A stretch of DNA of 64,000 nt from an uncultured Oscillospiraceae bacterium (GTDB lineage Bacteria; Bacillota; Clostridia; Oscillospirales; Oscillospiraceae): NCBI GenBank assembly GCA_947632005.1, contig CANRNU010000004.1, positions 1 to 64,000 of the forward strand, given 5' to 3'. A program made the translations under genes and the position numbers. The notes beneath the pieces were generated by a model. That model was not told the origin of the DNA and did no database searches. It saw only the letters and a list, made by a program, of their open reading frames with translations. This document shows, one piece after another, positions 16,601-22,867 of this stretch (position 1 is the first letter of the stretch; every line of letters starts with the position of its first letter).

Positions 16601-18212
16601 GGAGCGGCTGCCCTATGAGCCGAGAGACTTCGGCGTGGATATCGAGGAGGGCCTGAGCGCGGCGCTGGGCATCTATGACGACCCGTCCCGGCAGTATCAG
16701 GGCGAGTTCTCCATCAACGTGACCCAGGAAAATACCCTTATCATCGGCTCCTCCCAGTACGGCAAGACCAATCTGCTCCAGACCGTGGTCCGCAGCCTGA
16801 CGGAGCAGTATACCCCCGAACAGCTGAATCTCTACATCCTGGACTTCGGGACGATGATCTTCACCAACTTCGAGGACCTGGCCCATGTGGGCGGCGTGGT
16901 CTGCTCCCAGGAGGACGAGAAGCTGAAGAATCTGTTCCGGCTGCTGAACGAGGAACTGGCCTCCCGGAAGGAAAAGCTGGTCCAGGCCGGCGTCAGCTCC
17001 TTCGCCTCCTACCTGGAGGCGGGATTGACCGAGCTGCCCCAGATCGTGGTGATCATCGACAATCTGACCGCGCTGCGGGAGATGTATCTGACGGACAGCG
17101 ACTTCCTGCTGCCCCTGTGCCGGGACGGCCTGTCCGTGGGCATCAGCTTCGTGGCGGCCAACAATCAGACCGGCGGCTTCGGCTACCGGTATCTGACGAA
17201 CTTCGGCAAGCGCATCGCCCTGTTCTGCAACGACAGCGCGGAGTACAACGCCCTGTTCGGCAGTTCCCGGGTGCGCCCCCGCAATACTCCGGGGCGCTGC
17301 CTTGTGGAGCAGGACAAGACGATCTATGAGGCCCAGGTGAGCCTGGCCTTTGACGGGGAAAAGGAGATCCAGCGCGTCGGGCAGATCCGTCAGTTCGTGC
17401 AGGAGCAGAACAGCCGCTGGACCGGCCCGCGGGCCAGGCGCATCCCCATGGTGCCGGAGACGGTCACCGCCGAGGTCCTGGAACGGGACTTCCAGGCGGT
17501 CAGTTCCCCGGAGGAGCTGGTGCTGGGCGTGGATTACGCCACCGTGGCCGCGGCGCGCCTGTCCCTGACCGAGGGCGGATATCTGGGCATCGCCGGCAAG
17601 GACGAGCTGGGCCGGGCGGCATTCGTGGCCTATCTCGTGGGCGCGCTGGAAAAGAGCGGGGCGAGACTGTTCGTGCTGGACAGCCTGTCCGGCGCGCTCC
17701 GGTCCGTCCAGGACGGGGCCCAGACCTATTCCCGCTCTCTGGAGGACCTGCCGGAGATGCTGGCGGAGGTGCGCATGTGCATGGAGGAGCGGGCCCGCAG
17801 AGTGGCGGCAGGCGGTCAGAGCGCCCTGGCCGGGGAGCCGGCGGTGGCGCTGGTGCTGGGGAATCCGGACGCGGTCGACGCCATCAGCGGGGATAAGACC
17901 ATGCTGGCTCATTATAAAGACCTGGTGGGGAAATACCGGGCGCTGCGGATGTGCGTGATCTTTACGGATCTGAACAACGCCCCGATCCCCTATGGCGCCC
18001 CGGAGGTGCTGAAAATGATGAAGAACGCCCGGCGGTTCCTGTTGTTCGAGGAGGCGAGCGATATCAAGCTGACCGATCTGACCACCACCACGCTGAGACG
18101 CTTCAAAAAACCCCTGACCCCCGGCGACGCCTATTTCGTGACCGACACCGCCGTCAACAGGCTCAGAACAGCCGTGCCGGACCGGGAGAGAATGGCCGCC
18201 GGTGCGGTGTGA
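13653..18212 (+). CDS. essC: Type VII secretion ATPase/translocase EssC
   Basis: At 1519 residues it is close to EssC/YukBA length (~1480). The N-terminal ~230 residues contain two FHA-like regions (second: LGGTNGAQIQLHH...SSRTGVFLNGR). Two membrane helices lie near 275-320 (LFPAIAMIAIVVLV; FLIMSVASMGVGIASSIYSL). Three FtsK/SpoIIIE ATPase domains follow. D1 has Walker A AGTTGSGKSELL (~702) and Walker B LILIVDEFAELK (~808). D2 has GSSQYGKTNLL (~1031) and VVIIDNLTA (~1131). D3 has GIAGKDELGRAAF (~1310), where the P-loop Lys-Ser/Thr is missing, so it is probably non-catalytic. EssC is the motor that exports WXG100 proteins. I see no EssA, EssB or EsaA gene beside it. Confidence 0.95.
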   Translation: MRNDTGERWDHRLILTGGGLYRELELTEDVVRVAIGTEMGSDMRFQALDFFEPFSFCVTRSDAGWQIECGEGVYVSGGDVRKLMVCPLTPGGQVSVRYRSSNAELLRVRLAYSFRAAPKNYDRFVSFANLSSVTLGGTNGAQIQLHHTLTQGDVCMLTRQADGWTLQAVSSRTGVFLNGRKVTGSVRLQPMDFIDVGPFSFCWKDGGLYTAWGSPITLAGISYADYPESRSALVYPQFNRGTRIHIAPSTEEVQVLDPPTEPQEPERDIIAQLFPAIAMIAIVVLVRGSRGGSDSTFLIMSVASMGVGIASSIYSLIKGRSDYKKKLQERSEAYSRYIVAKRAALQQFRQEEAQILEETYYPAERELLMIDEFDERLFERTAEDGDFLEVRLGTGERESVRKTAYRQKEQVEATDTLQDIPASVDAEFKMLHGVPVTLSLKNASIVGITGGRGALAHMLRVLTLDLVTRQYHTDVQLFYCLDETDTEMFSYLKYLPHVRNNALHRRNIICDDESKSVLLEYLYKLMTSRDKDHTLPRLVVFMYRDRGIRSHPLSQLMEQGKKLGVTFLFFEEEQANLPTGCEYVIQMNSEAEGALISSADGTSVQPFVTSDITDAMMLPAARKLAPVHSERISLESTLTRNITLFELLNIYGPEDLDLEKNWAASEVYRSMAAPLGVKSKNQIISLDLHEKAHGPHGLVAGTTGSGKSELLQSYVLSMALRFHPYEVGFVIIDFKGGGMVNQFRDLPHLVGAITNIDGREIDRSLLSIRAELKKRQELFAQYNVNHIDSYIRLFRKGETPVPLPHLILIVDEFAELKMDQPEFMKELISTARIGRSLGVHLILATQKPSGVVDPQIWSNSRFKLCLKVQSKEDSNEVLKTPLAAEIQEPGRAYLQVGNNEVFELFQSAYSGGPAKVEGVTARRKFKISRVSFSGRRTLAYEQKPEASADMETTQLQSVVRYVAEYTKRRHIARLPFICLPPLPERLPYEPRDFGVDIEEGLSAALGIYDDPSRQYQGEFSINVTQENTLIIGSSQYGKTNLLQTVVRSLTEQYTPEQLNLYILDFGTMIFTNFEDLAHVGGVVCSQEDEKLKNLFRLLNEELASRKEKLVQAGVSSFASYLEAGLTELPQIVVIIDNLTALREMYLTDSDFLLPLCRDGLSVGISFVAANNQTGGFGYRYLTNFGKRIALFCNDSAEYNALFGSSRVRPRNTPGRCLVEQDKTIYEAQVSLAFDGEKEIQRVGQIRQFVQEQNSRWTGPRARRIPMVPETVTAEVLERDFQAVSSPEELVLGVDYATVAAARLSLTEGGYLGIAGKDELGRAAFVAYLVGALEKSGARLFVLDSLSGALRSVQDGAQTYSRSLEDLPEMLAEVRMCMEERARRVAAGGQSALAGEPAVALVLGNPDAVDAISGDKTMLAHYKDLVGKYRALRMCVIFTDLNNAPIPYGAPEVLKMMKNARRFLLFEEASDIKLTDLTTTTLRRFKKPLTPGDAYFVTDTAVNRLRTAVPDRERMAAGAV

Positions 18213-18229
18213 GCAGAAGCATATATTGC

Positions 18230-18258
18230 TTGCAATCGGAAGAGATACTATGTATAAT
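18230..18258 (+). promoter_or_regulatory. Sigma-A-type promoter for the WXG100 operon
   Basis: TTGCAA (18230-18235), a 17-base spacer and a perfect TATAAT (18253-18258), 69 bases before the WXG100 start. This gives the secreted-protein operon its own transcription, separate from the long upstream operon. Confidence 0.75.
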
Positions 18259-18326
18259 GGGTCTGGGACCGATGATCTTATTGGAACGCAAAACAAAAAA
18301 ATAAACGATCTTCAGGAGGAACGGAA

Positions 18327-18614
18327 ATGGCTGAGAACAGGATCGACTACGACGTCCTTGCCGACGGCGTGAGAGTGTATGCACAGCAGGCGAGCGCGCT
18401 GGAAGAGGTGATCTCCGCGCTGGACACCATGAACGGCCAGCTGGAGAGCGGCTGGAGCAACGAGACCTCCAGAGCCTTTATCGAGCGCTACAACTCCGAG
18501 CACAAACCGGCTCTGGAAAAGGCCAGAGAATCCATCCAGAATATCTCCGACTATATCGCCAAATATAGCCAGAACCGTCAGGAAGAGGACTCCGAGAGCG
18601 CGGCCGGTATCTGA
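18327..18614 (+). CDS. WXG100-family secreted protein (EsxA-like)
   Basis: A 95-residue, all-helical protein starting at ATG 18327 behind CAGGAGG. The central turn reads SGWSNETSRAF (W43), the WXG position with Asn replacing Gly. Two amphipathic helices flank it: residues ~8-38 and ~47-80. The length and the W-centred hairpin are those of EsxA/YukE proteins exported by EssC. It is the first gene after essC and has its own promoter. The C-terminal tail (NRQEEDSESAAGI) may hold the export signal. WXG100 proteins are both substrates and partners of the translocase. Confidence 0.9.
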   Translation: MAENRIDYDVLADGVRVYAQQASALEEVISALDTMNGQLESGWSNETSRAFIERYNSEHKPALEKARESIQNISDYIAKYSQNRQEEDSESAAGI

Positions 18615-18646
18615 CGGATGTCTGGTCGGATACGGCAGTGACTTGT

Positions 18647-18676
18647 GGGCTGTCCGCAGTGGCCTGCGGACAGCCC
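18647..18676 (+). terminator. Strong stem-loop after WXG100 gene (attenuator-like)
   Basis: A perfect 13-bp stem (GGGCTGTCCGCAG with its complement) and TGGC loop, followed by CTTG rather than a U-run. It probably stabilises the WXG100 transcript end or partly terminates, keeping WXG100 mRNA above that of downstream genes. Confidence 0.6.
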
Positions 18677-18736
18677 CTTGTACCACTGTGCTCTTGCGCC
18701 CCCTGCGGAGGGTGACATGGAAGGAGGCAGACGACC

Positions 18737-19210
18737 GTGGGAGCGGAATACTATGACAACCAGATGGCCCAGCTGCGGGGAAAGATCGGCCAATGTGAGA
18801 GCCAGATCAAGGTCCTGAAGGAGCAGATCGAGGATCTGGAAGGGCTCTGGGAGGCCCTGGGCCAGCACATAGAGAACCTGGGGGCTATCCCCGACACGAT
18901 CACCTGCGGGTTCAACCAGCCCGGGGGCGGCGTGCTGGGGAGGCTGGCGCGGATCGGTCTGTCGTTTTTCCAGCCGCTGGAGGATGCGGCCACCGGCGAG
19001 GAGTTCCAGACAGCCGTCCGGCACGCTGAGAGCTCCCAGTTGGCGGCGGAGAACAAGAAGACCGAACTGGAGCAAAAGATAGAGCAGCTCCGGGGACAGA
19101 TCAACAGTTACAGCGGGCAGATATCCCAGCTTTCCCAGCAGAAGTCGGCATATCTGGAGGAAGAGGCGAAAAAGGCCGCCGATAAGTCGGCTGCCGCGAA
19201 CGCGCGGTGA
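18737..19210 (+). CDS. Coiled-coil helical protein of T7SS operon
   Basis: A 157-residue protein starting at GTG 18737, preceded by GGAAGGAGGC. Residues 1-50 and 95-157 form long heptad-rich coiled coils (ESQIKVLKEQIEDLEGLWEAL; KKTELEQKIEQLRGQINSY). They are separated by a Gly-rich middle (NQPGGGVLGRLARIG). No signal peptide is seen. Size, composition and placement after WXG100 resemble the helical partner proteins (DUF5082/YwqH-like) found beside T7SS LXG toxins. That link is by analogy. It probably pairs with one of the two ~95-residue proteins that follow. Confidence 0.6.
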   Translation: MGAEYYDNQMAQLRGKIGQCESQIKVLKEQIEDLEGLWEALGQHIENLGAIPDTITCGFNQPGGGVLGRLARIGLSFFQPLEDAATGEEFQTAVRHAESSQLAAENKKTELEQKIEQLRGQINSYSGQISQLSQQKSAYLEEEAKKAADKSAAANAR

Positions 19211-19223
19211 GGAGAGGTGTGAC

Positions 19224-19511
19224 ATGGCGGATGTAGTGATCGACGACGATTTTTTCGTGTCATCCGGTATGATCCTGCAGAAGCGGGCAGATTTCGACAA
19301 CAAGATCCTCAACCAGTTCATCTCCTGCCTCAAGACGGTGCAGGAGACCGGACTGATCGAGGGACAGACCGCCGAGGCGTTCCGGACATTTACTGAGACG
19401 GTGGAGAAGTGCAAGGGCCTGGTCTATGACGAAGGGCTGTACCTGAAGACCGCTACGGCCGCGCTGGTCCAGGAAGTGGATCTTCAGGACGGAAATCTGT
19501 ACGAGGAATAA
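19224..19511 (+). CDS. Small helical WXG100-like partner protein (95 aa)
   Basis: A 95-residue protein 13 bases after the coiled-coil gene, with start ATG 19224 behind GGAGAGGTGTGAC. Two helices are predicted: KRADFDNKILNQFISCLKTV and TAEAFRTFTETVEKCKGLVY, joined by GLIEGQ. The length and hairpin plan match WXG100-superfamily proteins, although no W-x-G is present. It could be a YwqI/DUF5344-like T7SS adaptor. No catalytic motif is visible. Confidence 0.55.
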   Translation: MADVVIDDDFFVSSGMILQKRADFDNKILNQFISCLKTVQETGLIEGQTAEAFRTFTETVEKCKGLVYDEGLYLKTATAALVQEVDLQDGNLYEE

Positions 19512-19513
19512 GT

Positions 19514-19804
19514 ATGAGCAGACTGGTCGAAAATGCGGATGTGCTCGACATATGCGCCAACCAGATCGCGGCGCTGGCGCTGTGTCTGGATTCCCAGATC
19601 GTCCTGCCGGAAGACGGGGGCAGTACGGGCCCCGGCCGGGAGGCCCTGGACGATGCGGTCTATGGGATGCTGGAGTATGAGAAGGCGTTGAAGGACCTGA
19701 TGGTCCAGACGGCGAAATTCCTGGAGAGCAAGGGCGCCGCCATCACCGAGGCGGATATCGCGGCGGCGGCACAGGCATTGAGTGAAAGCGGCTTTTTCAA
19801 GTGA
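19514..19804 (+). CDS. Small helical protein of T7SS operon (96 aa)
   Basis: A 96-residue protein two bases after the previous stop, so translation is likely coupled. It is helix-rich (LDICANQIAALALCLDS; LDDAVYGMLEYEKALKDLMVQ), with a short acidic Gly/Pro loop in the middle (LPEDGGSTGPG). No known domain is recognised. It resembles WXG100-size partner proteins and is probably secreted or a chaperone for the large protein encoded next. Confidence 0.5.
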   Translation: MSRLVENADVLDICANQIAALALCLDSQIVLPEDGGSTGPGREALDDAVYGMLEYEKALKDLMVQTAKFLESKGAAITEADIAAAAQALSESGFFK

Positions 19805-19821
19805 CGGGGCGGTGAGAAAGT

Positions 19822-21159
19822 ATGCAGCGTGATTATTCGACCGCATGGGAAGAACACCTGGTCGGTATCGCCAAGCAAAGCAACAATGAAAAAAACTGGT
19901 TCGACAAAGCGGTGGCCTTCTGCAGGGATATGACGGTCCGTTTCACGATGGCCACGGGACTGCTGAGCCTGGACGGCTCCCTGTTCGACTTTGACGGGGA
20001 TATCGCCAGCTACCAGACCTGCGTCATCGATGCGGAGAATCTGAAGGAGAGTGAGATCCGGCGCATCTTTGAGGAGTGCCGGGGCTCCGACAGCAACTAC
20101 GCCGAGGGGTTCACGCAGTCCGCCGAGGTCATCAGAAAGGTCGGCACCGACCTGCAGATGCTGGCGGACGCCATCAACCCCAGCATGAACATTCTGCTTT
20201 CGTCCAGCATCTCTTCGATCAGCGAGAAGATCGGAGAGGATATGGCTGCCTGCAAGAAGCAGACCGGCGACCGGCTGACCGCCGAGATCAAAAAGCTGGA
20301 GAACCTGACGAAGGAAAATGCCAAGAAGGAACTGGTGACAGACGCCCTGGCCGTGATCGGAGATCTGTGCGTCTTTGTGGGCGAGGGCATGAAGGGCAAC
20401 GTCGTGGGAATGGTGGACGGCGGATTCAGCTTTTTGAACGACTTTATGGCCGGCCTGGAGGACGGCGGCGCCTGGCTGACTGCCAGTATGGGCGGTCTCA
20501 TGGGAAGCCATTACGAGGCGCGGCTGAGAAATCTGGAGGACGCGGAGAAAATGCGCCAGCAGAACTCCGTGGCCGATATCTTCCACGGAATAGCCGAAGA
20601 CATGGAAGGGACCGGCCTGGAAGGCTTCGTCGACGGGATCGGCACGGCCTGCGATGTGGCAGAGACGATCCAGCAGGTCTACGAGACGGCGGATGCGATC
20701 AAGGACTTTGGCGAGGGCCTGGGCGATGCGGTCGATACGTTGGGGGACATAAAGGAGAACGTCAAACGGGATGGCCTGAAGGGCCTGTTTGAGTTTGAGA
20801 CCACGGATGACAAGCTCCGGAAGATCGACAAGAAATATGAGAAGGCCCAAAATGCAAAGACGGATTGGTACCGGAAGAAGAGACTGCACGAGCTGGACGC
20901 GGAGCGGCTGAGGGTCCGGACTGAGAGGCCGATCAAAAATGTCAAGAGGGTCACCAAGGTGGTGAAGAGGGTCAACGAGGCCAAAAATTCGGTGGATCAG
21001 GGCCAAAAGATCCAGGCAGATCTCGGAAATACGAAGGTCGGCGGGATCATCAAAGACGCGACCGACGCGGTAGATGCGGCAAAGACGACCTGGGAACAGT
21101 TCGTGATGGATGTGGAGGCACCGACGGTCAGCAATGGGACCGTGTATGTGCTGGAATGA
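19822..21159 (+). CDS. Candidate T7SS substrate (445 aa), unrecognised
   Basis: The protein lacks a Sec signal. Its N-terminal ~180 residues are helical. A Gly-rich amphipathic central segment (VGEGMKGNVVGMVDGGFSFL; GGAWLTASMGGLMGS, ~190-235) could insert in membranes. A highly charged segment follows (KIDKKYEKAQNAKTDWYRKK; VKRVTKVVKRVNEAKNS). The C-terminus ends TVSNGTVYVLE. In Firmicutes T7SS loci, small WXG-like adaptors usually precede their large cargo, and this is the only large unknown protein after four such genes. No nuclease, NADase or lipase motif is visible. It could instead be a structural component. No obvious immunity gene follows. Confidence 0.5.
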   Translation: MQRDYSTAWEEHLVGIAKQSNNEKNWFDKAVAFCRDMTVRFTMATGLLSLDGSLFDFDGDIASYQTCVIDAENLKESEIRRIFEECRGSDSNYAEGFTQSAEVIRKVGTDLQMLADAINPSMNILLSSSISSISEKIGEDMAACKKQTGDRLTAEIKKLENLTKENAKKELVTDALAVIGDLCVFVGEGMKGNVVGMVDGGFSFLNDFMAGLEDGGAWLTASMGGLMGSHYEARLRNLEDAEKMRQQNSVADIFHGIAEDMEGTGLEGFVDGIGTACDVAETIQQVYETADAIKDFGEGLGDAVDTLGDIKENVKRDGLKGLFEFETTDDKLRKIDKKYEKAQNAKTDWYRKKRLHELDAERLRVRTERPIKNVKRVTKVVKRVNEAKNSVDQGQKIQADLGNTKVGGIIKDATDAVDAAKTTWEQFVMDVEAPTVSNGTVYVLE

Positions 21160-21168
21160 GGAACGGAC

Positions 21169-22224
21169 ATGAAAGCTGAGATAGACAATGTGCTGCGACA
21201 GGCAGAGCTGCTGATCCGGAACGGACAGACCGAAGCGGCCAAACAGGCGCTGGATGACCTGTACCGGCGGATACCGGAGGAGGACCTGGACGAAGCGCTG
21301 CCCCGCATCCTGTTCGACATGGGGAACGCGGCGATCATAGAGGGCGATCATGCCGAGGCCCTGGAGATGTATGACGGGAGCATCCTGGCCGGGAGCGAGG
21401 ATGTGCGGGTGCTGTTCAATCTGGCGGGTGTGCTGGAGGAGATGGGAGAGTTCTCCCTGGAGCAGGACGTCCTGGAGGAGGCTGCCGGCAGGGAGCTGGA
21501 CGAAGTGTCCGCCCAGTTCATATTTCAGGCGCTGCACCGGTTTTATCTGCGCAGGGAGCTGTATCAGAAGGCGCGCCGGACCGCGGAACGGTATATCCGG
21601 GACCGCGGGGAGACGTATTTCGGATATCACCTGCTGGTGGAAGGAATGTTCCGGAGCGGGGAATATGCCGAGGCGGAAGAGGAATTGGACCGGCTGGAGG
21701 AGAAGTTCCGGGAGGACCCGGGGTATCTCCGGGACCGGCTGGACCTGCTCGACCGGCAGAAACTGTATGACCAGGAGCTTCAGCTGACGGAGCAGGACCC
21801 CAATTACCGGAAGCTCCTGCCGGAGCTCACCCTGCAGAGAAGGCTCCGTATCTTCCTGGACCGGCGCCAGGATGCTGATGTGCGCGAGACGGCCCGGGAG
21901 CTGTTCGTGGGCTGGGGAGACGAGATGGGCGCCCTGACCCAGATGGTCCTGTTCATATGCGACGGGAATGACCATGCCGCGGCCCGGGTGGCGGACTATA
22001 TCCTGAAGCAAAACGCCGCGGCCCCCAATATGCTGTTTTACCTGACCTTGTACATTGACCTGTTCGTGGTGGAGCGGATAGCCGGGGGAGAGCTGTCGGA
22101 AGAGCAGCGGGCGACCCTGACGCGGGCGGCGAAGCTGTGCGTCGGCTGGTTCCGGCAGAACGGACTGTATGACCGGCGGATGGAAGAGCAACTGACGGCG
22201 ATCGGCCTTCGGCTGGATGCCTGA
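21169..22224 (+). CDS. TPR-like helical repeat protein
   Basis: This 351-residue cytosolic protein starts at ATG 21169 (GAGGAACGGAC upstream), nine bases after the candidate substrate. It is built of helix-turn-helix units with TPR spacing and residues: DMGNAAIIEGDHAEALEMYD, LFNLAGVLEEMGEFSLEQDV and LLVEGMFRSGEYAEAEEELD. TPR proteins are protein-protein scaffolds or chaperones. As the last gene of the unit, before a strong terminator, it may act as chaperone for the substrate or as a regulatory partner of the FHA/kinase system. No catalytic residues are seen. Confidence 0.7.
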   Translation: MKAEIDNVLRQAELLIRNGQTEAAKQALDDLYRRIPEEDLDEALPRILFDMGNAAIIEGDHAEALEMYDGSILAGSEDVRVLFNLAGVLEEMGEFSLEQDVLEEAAGRELDEVSAQFIFQALHRFYLRRELYQKARRTAERYIRDRGETYFGYHLLVEGMFRSGEYAEAEEELDRLEEKFREDPGYLRDRLDLLDRQKLYDQELQLTEQDPNYRKLLPELTLQRRLRIFLDRRQDADVRETARELFVGWGDEMGALTQMVLFICDGNDHAAARVADYILKQNAAAPNMLFYLTLYIDLFVVERIAGGELSEEQRATLTRAAKLCVGWFRQNGLYDRRMEEQLTAIGLRLDA

Positions 22225-22254
22225 CGCGAAAAATGCGCGGAATGATATAAAAGG

Positions 22255-22284
22255 TCCCCAAAGGGCATGCCTGCCCTTTGGGGA
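22255..22284. repeat. 30-nt palindrome, copy A of a dispersed stem-loop family
   Basis: TCCCCAAAGGGCA, a TGCC loop and the exact complement ending in TGGGGA. Closely related 30-base copies are at 42793-42822 and 52986-53015. It lies between the TPR gene and its terminator. Confidence 0.75.
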
Positions 22285-22308
22285 GCAGGAAAAAAGATTC
22301 TGACCGAT

Positions 22309-22345
22309 GAAAGAGGACCTGCTTTGCAGGTCCTCTTTCATTTTT
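22309..22345 (+). terminator. Intrinsic terminator of the WXG100 operon
   Basis: A 14-bp perfect stem (GAAAGAGGACCTGC), TTT loop, complementary arm and then ATTTTT. It ends the secreted-protein operon. Confidence 0.85.
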
Positions 22346-22430
22346 AGTCTGCGTTCTCACAGAGGGCCGTTTTCAGCGAAAAAGGGGAATTGTTGACACT
22401 TTGAGAGAAAGGCGCGTTTTCACAAATAAG

Positions 22431-22470
22431 AAAAAGCCCCGCAAATACCGAAAACACGGTAATTGCGGGG
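22431..22470 (-). terminator. Terminator of tRNA-Arg
   Basis: Read on the minus strand: CCCCGCAATTACCG, a short loop, CGGTATTTGCGGGG, then CTTTTTC. The stem is imperfect but long. It sits directly downstream of the tRNA. Confidence 0.7.
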
Positions 22471-22477
22471 TTTCCCC

Positions 22478-22554
22478 TGGCACGGCATGAGGGATTCGAA
22501 CCCCCGGCCTTCTGGTCCGTAGCCAGACGCTCTATCCAGCTGAGCTAATGCCGC
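22478..22554 (-). tRNA. tRNA-Arg (anticodon ACG)
   Basis: On the minus strand the cloverleaf is complete. The acceptor is GCGGCAT paired with ATGCCGT (G-U at the first pair). The D-arm is AGCTCAGCTGGATAGAGC, and the anticodon stem TCTGG/CCAGA frames loop CTACGGA, giving anticodon ACG. The T-arm is GGGGGTTCGAATCCC. CCA is encoded (22478-22480). Confidence 0.95.
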
Positions 22555-22566
22555 TTGTGCCCAAGT

Positions 22567-22595
22567 ATGATAGCATATGCCCGGCCAGATTGCAA
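22567..22595 (-). promoter_or_regulatory. Promoter for tRNA-Arg
   Basis: On the minus strand TTGCAA, a 17-base spacer and TATCAT, ending 13 bases before the tRNA. Confidence 0.6.
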
Positions 22596-22612
22596 GGCTT
22601 TTTTGAAACTTT

Positions 22613-22774
22613 TTACAGCCCCAGCGTGCCGGCGATGTTATCGACCACATCGCCCATGGACTTGATGGTCTTGCCGATGTTCATCTTCTTTTTCTTCGGC
22701 GACGCCACCATGCCCACCATGGACCCGACCATCAGACCGACGCCCATTCCTTTGACAAACGACATGTTATTCAT
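22613..22774 (-). CDS. Small membrane-associated protein, 53 aa (YtxH-like size)
   Basis: A short gene on the minus strand starting at ATG 22774, behind GAAAGAGGGGTAAAGC. It encodes 53 residues. The hydrophobic, Gly/Met-rich N-terminal helix reads KGMGVGLMVGSMVGMVAS. A run of four lysines follows, then an amphipathic helix (NIGKTIKSMGDVVDNIAGTL). The good ribosome site and this composition make it a credible gene. Tiny proteins of this pattern are common in Clostridia, with no known function. Confidence 0.7.
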   Translation of the reverse strand: MNNMSFVKGMGVGLMVGSMVGMVASPKKKKMNIGKTIKSMGDVVDNIAGTLGL

Positions 22775-22867
22775 GCTTTACCCCTCTTTCTTGTCTCGTT
22801 CCCGACTAGTATTTCCCATCCGTTTGTGATATATTTAAGGCAACTGTAAAAAATCGAGGAGACTGCT

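Noticed and set aside
13482-18296. 1600-codon minus-strand open frame opposite essC
   Set aside because: The plus strand is a clear EssC with three ATPase domains. The antisense frame has no recognisable motif and crosses gene boundaries.
19514-21159. LXG toxin with immunity gene
   Set aside because: No LXG domain, toxin motif or candidate immunity gene could be recognised; kept only as a candidate cargo.
22346-22430. Regulatory RNA between the WXG100-operon terminator and the tRNA terminator
   Set aside because: A TTGACA occurs near 22393, but no matching -10, stem or terminator supports a transcript.
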